A DNA stretch of 41,427 nucleotides from Bacteroidota bacterium (GTDB lineage Bacteria > Bacteroidota > Rhodothermia > Rhodothermales > Salinibacteraceae), in assembly GCA_009908415.1 (NCBI GenBank), contig JAAAPH010000325.1, positions 1 to 41,427 on the forward strand. The letters run 5' to 3'. This document shows, piece after piece, positions 34,624-41,427 of this stretch. The translations under genes and the position numbers were made by a program. Position 1 is the stretch's first letter; the number at the start of each line of letters is the position of its first letter. Under the pieces are notes generated by a model. The model did not search any database, had not been told where the DNA came from, and was given only the letters and a program-made list of their open reading frames with translations.

Positions 34624-35853
34624 ATGCAAGCGAAACGATGGACTGAATGGGCGGGGGTGCTCGTCGCCCTGCTGTTGGGGGCCGGGTGCAGCGGCGGTGA
34701 GGCGCCGCCGCCGCTGGATCTCGCTGCGGTGACGTGGGACGAGATCGAAGCGCGGGCCGAGGGCCAGACCGTCAACCTGGCGATGTGGACGGGCGACCCG
34801 TCCGTCAACGACTACATGCGTGGGTATGTCGACTCCACGCTGCAGGCGCGCTACGGCATCGACCTGCAGATCAGCTCGGCGCAGGGCAACCAGATCGTGT
34901 CGATGCTCATGACCGAGCGGGAGGCCGGCGCCGCGCAGAGCGAGTTCGATATGACATGGATCAACGGCGAGACGTTTTACCAGCTGCGCCAGATCGACGC
35001 CCTCTATGGCCCGTTCGTTGAGGCGCTTCCGAACCGACGGTACCTCGACCTCGACAGCCGCTTCATCCACACCGACTTCCAGCAACCCATCGACGGCTAT
35101 GAGGCGCCGTGGGGCAACGTCCAGTTCGCGCTGATCGTGGATACGACCCGCGTAGCCGACCCGTGGCAGACGCGCGAGGAACTGGCGGACTGGGTCGAAG
35201 CCCATCCCGGCCGCTTTACGTTCGACGCCTCGTTCTCGGGGATGACCTTCCTCAAGATGCTGCTGATCGACATCGCGGGCGGCGGCGACGCGCTCGCCGG
35301 GCCGTTCGACGAGACGACCTACGAGCGGCACAGCGCGGCGCTGTGGGATTACATCCGCCGTTTGCAGCCGCACCTCTGGAAGCAGGGCGCGACGTTCCCG
35401 CGCGACGTGTCACGCTTGCACCAGCTCTACGTGAACGGGGAGGTCGACTACACGATGAGTAACAACGACGGCGAGGTGGACAACAAGGTGGCGCAGGGCC
35501 TCTTCCCGCTCACCTCGCAGGCGTACGTGCCCGCGTTCGGAAGCATCCAGAACACGCACTACTGGGGCATTCCCCAGCGCGCCGCCGACAAAGCGGGCGC
35601 GCTCGTGGCCATCAACTTCCTGCTCTCGCCGGAGGCCCAGCACCGCAAGCTGCGGCCCGACGTGTGGGGCGACGGTACGGTGCTGGACGTCGACGCGCTG
35701 CCGCCGCCGTGGCCGGCGCGGTTTGCCGCGGCCGCCGAGCGCGAGCACGCACCGGAGCGATCCGCCATCCAGGATCGCGCGCAGATGGAGCTGGCGCCCG
35801 AGTACATGATCCGCCTGTACGACGACTTCCGTACGGAGATTATCGAGCCATGA
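34624..35853 (+). CDS. ABC importer substrate-binding lipoprotein (YnjB-like)
   Basis: Lipobox LLLGAGC; NLAMWTGDPSVNDYMRGYVDSTLQARYGIDLQ...WINGETFYQLRQIDALYGPFVEALPN...APWGNVQFALIVDTTRV. Confidence 0.85.
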   Translation: MQAKRWTEWAGVLVALLLGAGCSGGEAPPPLDLAAVTWDEIEARAEGQTVNLAMWTGDPSVNDYMRGYVDSTLQARYGIDLQISSAQGNQIVSMLMTEREAGAAQSEFDMTWINGETFYQLRQIDALYGPFVEALPNRRYLDLDSRFIHTDFQQPIDGYEAPWGNVQFALIVDTTRVADPWQTREELADWVEAHPGRFTFDASFSGMTFLKMLLIDIAGGGDALAGPFDETTYERHSAALWDYIRRLQPHLWKQGATFPRDVSRLHQLYVNGEVDYTMSNNDGEVDNKVAQGLFPLTSQAYVPAFGSIQNTHYWGIPQRAADKAGALVAINFLLSPEAQHRKLRPDVWGDGTVLDVDALPPPWPARFAAAAEREHAPERSAIQDRAQMELAPEYMIRLYDDFRTEIIEP

Positions 35854-36815
35854 GCGAGGGGCGCGAACCGGTCCTGCATCCGCCGAGTGCCTCGGCGCCG
35901 CCCGGACCGCCGGGTGCGGGCGGGGCGAGGGCGTCCGCGGCGCAGCGCCTGCGGCGGCTCGTGGGAGGGGACGGCATCGGGGCCGTGGGGCTCGTGCTGT
36001 TCGTGACGATCGCCGTGCTGCCGATCGCCGTCAGCCTGGGCTACGCGCTGCTCTACAGCATCGGCGCCGTCGGGCTGCTAAGCGACGGACTCACGGGGGC
36101 GCACTGGCAGGTGCTCGTGCAGGAGGCCGAGATCTGGCGGGCGTTCGGATGGAGCCTCTACATCGCCGGGGCGACGGTCCTGCTGGCGATCAGCCTCGCG
36201 TTGGCGCTGGCGCTCGGCCTGCACCGCCCGCTCTCGGAGGGACCGCTCTCGACGATCATCTACCTGCCGTTGGCCATTCCCGGGACGGTGGCCGCGTTCC
36301 TCGTCTTCCAGCTGTTCTCCGGCGCCGGGTGGATGGCGCGCGTCGCGCTGGCCCTCGGCCTCATCGACACGCCCGCGCAGTTTCCCGACCTCGTGCAAGA
36401 CCCGTGGGGCATAGGCATCATCGCGGCGCACGTGGGGCTGGCTGTGCCCTTCTTCGTACTGCTGTTCGGGCAGATCTACGAAAGCGAGCGGGTGCGGTCG
36501 CTCATGGAGCTGGCCGCCACCCTCGGCGCCAGCCGGAGCCAGCGCCTCTATCGCATCGCCGTCCCCATCCTGCTGAAGCGTGCCTTCACCAACGTGCTGC
36601 TGTTGTTCGTGGCGGTGCTCGGCTCGTACGAGATCCCGCTCCTGCTCGACCAGCAGTCGCCGCAGATGCTGTCGGTGCTCACCATGCGCAAGTACGGCCT
36701 GTACGACCTCGCCGACAAGCCGGAGGCCTTCATCATCGCGCTCCTGTACACCGCCCTCGTCGGCGTCGTCATCGCCCTCGCCTTCCGCTACGGCCACGAC
36801 GCATACGACGTGTGA
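35850..36815 (+). CDS. ABC importer permease 1
   Basis: ATGA overlap with upstream CDS; multi-TM; EAA-type loop SLMELAATLGASRSQRLYRIAVPILLKRAF. Confidence 0.9.
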   Translation: MSEGREPVLHPPSASAPPGPPGAGGARASAAQRLRRLVGGDGIGAVGLVLFVTIAVLPIAVSLGYALLYSIGAVGLLSDGLTGAHWQVLVQEAEIWRAFGWSLYIAGATVLLAISLALALALGLHRPLSEGPLSTIIYLPLAIPGTVAAFLVFQLFSGAGWMARVALALGLIDTPAQFPDLVQDPWGIGIIAAHVGLAVPFFVLLFGQIYESERVRSLMELAATLGASRSQRLYRIAVPILLKRAFTNVLLLFVAVLGSYEIPLLLDQQSPQMLSVLTMRKYGLYDLADKPEAFIIALLYTALVGVVIALAFRYGHDAYDV

Positions 36816-36880
36816 ATGCCCAGGGGCAGGGGGATGCACCCATCCCCACCCCCAACCGTCCATCGCCAAACTGCTGAACC

Positions 36881-37681
36881 ATGCACGCACCCTCCGCTTC
36901 CATCTCCCGAGCGCAGGCGATCGTGGCGGCGCTCCTGGCCGCGGTGTGCCTCGTTCCGTTCGCCTACCTGGCGGCGCTCTCCGTGGCCGACCCGTGGACG
37001 TTTCCCGCGCTGGCGCCGGAGGGGTGGAGCCTGGCGCGCTGGGGGCGCATGCTGACCGGCGCCGGCGCGCTCGGCCCCAGCCTGAGCCTGTCGCTCAGCC
37101 TCTCGCTCACCGTGGCGATCGCCTCCACGGCCGCCGGGTACGTGACGGGCAAGTTCATCGCCTACCACCCGTGGCGGCGGCGCCTGCTTGTGCTGGCGTA
37201 CGTGCCCTTCGTGATGGCGCCCGTCATCCTCGGCGTCTGCCTCATGTACCTCTTTCTACGGATGCGCCTGGCCGGCAGTGTAGCGGGCGTGATGCTGGCG
37301 CAGACCATGTTCGCCTACGGCTTCAGTATCATCTTCTTCAACGCGTTCTGGAGCGCGCGCCTGAAGGCGATGGAAGACCTCGTCGCCACGCTGGGCGGGA
37401 CGACGGCCGAGGCCTACTGGCGCGTGCTGCTGCCCGTCTCCGTCGGCATGCTGCTGATTTGCTTCTTCCAGACGTTCCTGATTTCCTGGTTTCAGTACGG
37501 GCTCACGCTCCTCGTCGGCGCCGGCAAGGTGCAGACGCTGCCGCTGAAGGTGTACGACTTCGTGAGCGAGGCCAACATGTACTACGCCGCGCTTGCCAGC
37601 TGCCTGCTCGTGCTGCCGCCCGTGGCGCTGCTCTGGGTCAACAAGCGGTTCGTGTTTCGGCAAGGACTGGGGACGACGTGA
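36881..37681 (+). CDS. ABC importer permease 2
   Basis: EAA-type loop AMEDLVATLGGTTAEAYWRVLLPVSVGMLL; multi-TM. Confidence 0.9.
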   Translation: MHAPSASISRAQAIVAALLAAVCLVPFAYLAALSVADPWTFPALAPEGWSLARWGRMLTGAGALGPSLSLSLSLSLTVAIASTAAGYVTGKFIAYHPWRRRLLVLAYVPFVMAPVILGVCLMYLFLRMRLAGSVAGVMLAQTMFAYGFSIIFFNAFWSARLKAMEDLVATLGGTTAEAYWRVLLPVSVGMLLICFFQTFLISWFQYGLTLLVGAGKVQTLPLKVYDFVSEANMYYAALASCLLVLPPVALLWVNKRFVFRQGLGTT

Positions 37682-37730
37682 CGCAGGCTGGGGGCGAGGC
37701 GTGATCACTCAACGCACACCATCGATACCA

Positions 37731-38504
37731 ATGAGCACTATGCACCCATCCAACGGACGGGCGGCGGCCGATGCGTTTCTGACCGTGCGCGGCCTGCGGA
37801 AGACCTTCGGCGACGAGCCCGTGCTGCGCGGGGTCGACCTGCGGCTGCCGGCGCATCGGACGATGAGCGTGCTCGGCCGCTCGGGCAGCGGCAAGACGAC
37901 GCTCCTCCGCCTCATCGCCGGGCTGGAGCGCGCGGATGCCGGCACCGTGGTGCTCGGCGGCCGGTCCCTCGACGGCGTGCCCGCCCGGGAGCGCGGCGCC
38001 GTGTACCTCTATCAGGAGTCGCTGCTCTTTCCGCATCTGAGTGTGCGGGAGAACATCGCCTTCGGCCTTACGCTCGGTGCCCACCGGGGCCGCGACCTCG
38101 ACGGCGAGGTGGAGGCGATGATCGACGTGCTCGGCCTCACCGCGCACGCCGACAAGCGGCCGCACCAGCTGTCGGGCGGCCAGCAGCAGCGGGTGGCCTT
38201 CGGGCGGGCCGTCATCCTGCGGCCGAAGCTGCTGTTGCTCGACGAGCCGTTCGCCAACCTCGACGCCGCCATCCGCACGCAGATGCAGGACCTGTTCCAG
38301 CGCCTTGCCGCCGCGTACCAGATCACCGCCCTCTTCGTCACCCACAACCTGAAGGAAGCGCTGCTCATGGGCGATCGCCTCGCGCACCTGCGCGACGGCA
38401 TCCTCAAAACCTACGACTCCCGCCAGGCCTTCGTGGACGACCCCGTCGTAGGGGTGCGCGACGAGATGGCCTTCTGGACGGCGCTCCGTGAGGAGACGTC
38501 GTAA
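37731..38504 (+). CDS. ABC importer ATP-binding protein
   Basis: MSVLGRSGSGKTTLLRLIAGLERADAGTV; LSGGQQQRVAFGRAVILRPKLLLLDEPFANLD. Confidence 0.95.
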   Translation: MSTMHPSNGRAAADAFLTVRGLRKTFGDEPVLRGVDLRLPAHRTMSVLGRSGSGKTTLLRLIAGLERADAGTVVLGGRSLDGVPARERGAVYLYQESLLFPHLSVRENIAFGLTLGAHRGRDLDGEVEAMIDVLGLTAHADKRPHQLSGGQQQRVAFGRAVILRPKLLLLDEPFANLDAAIRTQMQDLFQRLAAAYQITALFVTHNLKEALLMGDRLAHLRDGILKTYDSRQAFVDDPVVGVRDEMAFWTALREETS

Positions 38505-38604
38505 GGCGGTCCGGAGCCTTCGAGGGCGCATCCGGTACACGCAGGGGCGCGCCGTCCGGGGCGCCACGACCCGCTAATTTCTCATCGGATCCATCCAGCC
38601 GACC

Positions 38605-39420
38605 ATGCCCGACGCCGTCGCTGCCATCCTCGGAAGCGCCTTCCAGGACGCCCTGCCCGAGCAGCTCAACCTGCACCCCGTCGAGGTCGAGACGGACTGG
38701 GGGCGGCAGACGCTCCACCGGGTGACCGACGTCGATCGGCCGGCGTACGTGCTCTTCCGTCACGGCCTGCCGCACCGGCTGCTGCCCAACCAGATCAACT
38801 ACCGGGCGCAGGCCGCTGCGCTGAAGGAGGTCGATTGCGGCGCGCTGCTCGTCACGAGCTCCGTGGGCGTGCTGGATGCGGACGTGCCCATCTACCGCCC
38901 GCTGCTCGTCGAGGACCTTATCATGCTAGAGAACCGGCTGCCCGACGGGCGCGCCTGCACGATGTTCGAGGCGCCGAGCGCCGACCACGGGCACCTCGTG
39001 CTGCACGACGGCCTGTTCGCGACCGAGTTGTCGGCGCAGGTCCGCACGCTGGCGGCCGAGGAAGATGCGCCGGTTGCGGACGAGGTGATCTTCGCGTACG
39101 TCGGCGGGCCGCGGGGCAAGACGGCAGCGGAAAACCGGCTGTGGCCGCAGCTTGGTGCGCAGGTCAACTCGATGACGCTCGCGCCGGAGGTGGTGCTCGC
39201 CAACGAGCTGGAGATCCCGTGCGTGGGCCTCGTCGTGGGGCACAAGTACTCCGTGCCCGATGCCGACGCGCCGGAGGACACGGCGATGGCCGACACGCTC
39301 GACCGCTCGCGTGCTGAGCAAGAGCGCATCGTAACGCGCTTCCTGCGCGCCGGAGCGCCCGTGCCGTTTGGCAACGAGATCTTTCGATTCGACGCCCATT
39401 CCACGGAGGACAACGCATGA
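38605..39420 (+). CDS. Purine nucleoside phosphorylase / 5'-methylthioadenosine phosphorylase family protein
   Basis: LFRHGLPHRLLPNQINYRAQAAALKEVDCGALLVTSSVGVL (MTAP 'RHGxGHRxxPHxINYRAN'); VGGPRGKTAAENRLWPQLGAQVNSMTLAPEVVLANELEIP (MTAP 'GPRFSTxAESRMYRxWGADVINMTxVPEVVLAKE'). Confidence 0.86.
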   Translation: MPDAVAAILGSAFQDALPEQLNLHPVEVETDWGRQTLHRVTDVDRPAYVLFRHGLPHRLLPNQINYRAQAAALKEVDCGALLVTSSVGVLDADVPIYRPLLVEDLIMLENRLPDGRACTMFEAPSADHGHLVLHDGLFATELSAQVRTLAAEEDAPVADEVIFAYVGGPRGKTAAENRLWPQLGAQVNSMTLAPEVVLANELEIPCVGLVVGHKYSVPDADAPEDTAMADTLDRSRAEQERIVTRFLRAGAPVPFGNEIFRFDAHSTEDNA

Positions 39421-40478
39421 TCGGCGAAGACGTGCTGCGCTATGTGCAAGAGCGGCGGCCGGATTTCGCGCCGGCCGGCCCGCCCGAGCGCCTTCCGGAG
39501 GGCAACCTCAATGTCGTCTGGCGCGTGCCGGGCGAGCCGGCGTCGATCATCGCCAAGTGGGCGCCGCCGTACATCGCGGCCAATCCCGACGTGCCGCTTG
39601 ACCCGTCGCGGCTCGTTTTCGAGGCACGCAGCCTGCACGCGCTGGCCCCCGGCGGCCCGCTCGCTCATGTGGTCACCGAGCGCGTCCGTCCGCCGCGTCC
39701 GCTCGACATGCACACCGAGCCGCACATCTTGCTGATGGAAGACGTCGGACCGCACCCGACCCTCGGCCGGTGGCTCCGTAGCGACGACGCCACGCCCGAG
39801 GCGGCGGTGCGCGTCGGCCGGCAGCTGGGCCGGTTTATTGGGCGGCTGCACGCGGCGACCGTCGGTGATGACGCGCTGGTTCAGCGCTTCGACAATCGGG
39901 CGATGCAAGAGACGCGCCTCGCCGTGCAGTACGAGGCCGTGGCAGAGATGCTGGCACGCGCCGGCGTCGACGATGCAGCCGCGCTCGGTGCGCGGGCTGA
40001 GGCACTCGGACGGCGACTGCTAGCGCCCGGCCGCTGCCTCACGATGGGCGATCTGTGGCCGCCGTCGGTGCTGGTGGCCGGGAGGGATCTGCGCATCATC
40101 GACTGGGAACTGGCGCACTACGGCCATCCGATGCAAGACATCGCGCACGTCGCGGCTCACGCGTGGATGCAGGCCCACCGCGCGCCCGACGCGGCGACGG
40201 CACAGGCGGCCCGTCGCCTGCGGGCCGCCACGCTCGTCGCCTATCGCGATGCCCTCGGCGTCGAGGCGGAGGCGCTCCTCACGCCGTCCGTGCTCGAAGA
40301 TGCCGCCGTCCATTTCGGCGCCGAGATCCTGGTGCGCGCCGTCGGCGGCTTCCAGGCGGGGTATGTGTACGACGGCCTTCCGCCCGAGGCGCCCGCCGTG
40401 CAGGAAGCCGTCGATACGGCAGCGGCTCATATCCGCCATCCGGCGGAGGGGGAGGCATTCCTAGTACTGAATACATAG
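39417..40478 (+). CDS. APH/methylthioribose-kinase-like phosphotransferase
   Basis: ATGA overlap with phosphorylase; NLNVVWRVPGEPASIIAKWAPPYIAANP; TMGDLWPPSVLVAGRDLRIIDWELAHYGHPMQDIAHVAAHAWM. Confidence 0.8.
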   Translation: MIGEDVLRYVQERRPDFAPAGPPERLPEGNLNVVWRVPGEPASIIAKWAPPYIAANPDVPLDPSRLVFEARSLHALAPGGPLAHVVTERVRPPRPLDMHTEPHILLMEDVGPHPTLGRWLRSDDATPEAAVRVGRQLGRFIGRLHAATVGDDALVQRFDNRAMQETRLAVQYEAVAEMLARAGVDDAAALGARAEALGRRLLAPGRCLTMGDLWPPSVLVAGRDLRIIDWELAHYGHPMQDIAHVAAHAWMQAHRAPDAATAQAARRLRAATLVAYRDALGVEAEALLTPSVLEDAAVHFGAEILVRAVGGFQAGYVYDGLPPEAPAVQEAVDTAAAHIRHPAEGEAFLVLNT

Positions 40479-40682
40479 CGGGGCGTCGCCTTTGTTGTCT
40501 GAATCGGAGGAATTAGGAGACATGCTCCAAAATCCCACAAGGCGAAGGGCTAAATCATACTCAATGCGGAAAGGGCCGAAGATTTATACTACGAAAACCA
40601 AGGTGCCTTTCTGGCGCGCAACTATGGAGCCATACAGGGATCTTGGTTCGCGTTCCTCGAGGACACCAATTCTCCCGCATTC

Positions 40683-41427
40683 ATGCGAGCCGTCTTTTCG
40701 TTCTGTCGCAATCGTCAGCGTTCTGTACTGTATGCCACGGTTTGGTTATCTCTGGGCTTGCTATTAAGCGGGATCCTCACCGTGCAGCCAGCGACGGCGC
40801 AAAATGCTTTTATTACCACATGGGAAACCACATCGCCCAATGAATCCATCACGATCCCGACGAATGGTGGATTCAGCGTTACCGATTATAATTTCGAAAT
40901 AGACTGGGGAGATGGTACCGTCGAAACCATAACCGGAGACGATCCGGATCCCACGCATATCTACGCGTCACCTGGCACCCACACGGTCGCAATCGAAGGG
41001 ACGTTTCCCCATTTCTATCTCAACGACCTATTGAACGACGATGTCAATTCAAACAAGCTTCAATCCGTTGAACAGTGGGGGACCATTCAGTGGGAAAACA
41101 TGCAAGCCGCGTTCGCAGGGGCGGAGAATATGGTGCTCAATGCGTCGGATGCCCCTGATCTGACGAACGTCACCGACATGAGCTACATGTTCTATCGGGC
41201 GGCATCTTTCAATCAGGGTATCAACGGATGGTCAGTCTCGGGGGTCACCGACATGGATTACATGTTTGCACGAGCCACCCGCTTCAACCAACCCCTCAGT
41301 GGATGGGACGTGTCGAACGTCACGGATATGAGCAATATGTTTGCTGGTGCTGAGGCTTTCAATCAAGATGTCAACGATTGGGATGTCTCGCGCGTCACGG
41401 ATATGAGTGGCATGTTCGATGGTGCTG
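40683..41427 (+). CDS. BspA-like (DUF285) repeat surface protein, truncated by the window end
   Basis: MRAVFSFCRNRQRSVLYATVWLSLGLLLSGILTVQPATAQ signal; FEIDWGDGTVETITGDDPDPTHIYASPGTHTVAIEG; repeats '(A)xxFNQxxxxWxVSxVTDMxxMFxxA'. No stop before 41427, hence absent from ORF track. Confidence 0.88.
   Translation, partial: MRAVFSFCRNRQRSVLYATVWLSLGLLLSGILTVQPATAQNAFITTWETTSPNESITIPTNGGFSVTDYNFEIDWGDGTVETITGDDPDPTHIYASPGTHTVAIEGTFPHFYLNDLLNDDVNSNKLQSVEQWGTIQWENMQAAFAGAENMVLNASDAPDLTNVTDMSYMFYRAASFNQGINGWSVSGVTDMDYMFARATRFNQPLSGWDVSNVTDMSNMFAGAEAFNQDVNDWDVSRVTDMSGMFDGA

Noticed and set aside
40492-40767. 91-aa + strand ORF with a good SD at ATG 40522
   Set aside because: No recognisable features and it overlaps the signal peptide of the surface protein in another frame; kept only as a curiosity about the 5' end.
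1-41427. CRISPR arrays, rRNA and tRNA genes, complete prophage
   Set aside because: None seen: no regularly spaced 24-40-nt repeats, no recognisable rRNA/tRNA sequences, no phage structural genes. The tandem repeats present are 7-nt phased and too short for CRISPR.

Overview
High-GC bacterial chromosomal window. Gene content suggests Rhodothermota/Salinibacter-like Bacteroidota: T9SS-type sorting domain, Oar-like TonB receptor, HprK without PTS genes, BspA-like surface protein. No taxonomy search was possible. Most of the window is housekeeping or envelope genes on + strand: ispG 3' end, FixL-like two-component system flanked by universal stress proteins, pgsA-like, ftsY, fmt, galactokinase-like, moxR, hprK, M23 peptidase, Omp85, two half-ABC exporters around rnz, TonB receptor, Ynj-type ABC importer with an MTAP-like phosphorylase and a kinase, and a truncated BspA-repeat surface protein. 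Minus-strand genes include a secreted beta-propeller protein, ldh, an Fn3-like membrane protein, a USP and a 49-aa peptide with a RiPP-leader-like motif. Main leads: (1) 7-nt-phased degenerate repeats in five intergenic gaps, several ending at start codons; (2) an orphan RiPP-like precursor with a strong SD; (3) a FixL-type heme-PAS signature fused to a HisKA_3 kinase between two usp genes; (4) a degenerate IS110 with a hairpin cluster where a bridge RNA would lie; (5) a galactokinase homologue with eroded GHMP motifs; (6) an uptake plus nucleoside-salvage locus; (7) a flavin reductase/M20 peptidase/P-loop operon of unknown function. All functional calls are from reading sequence and motifs only.
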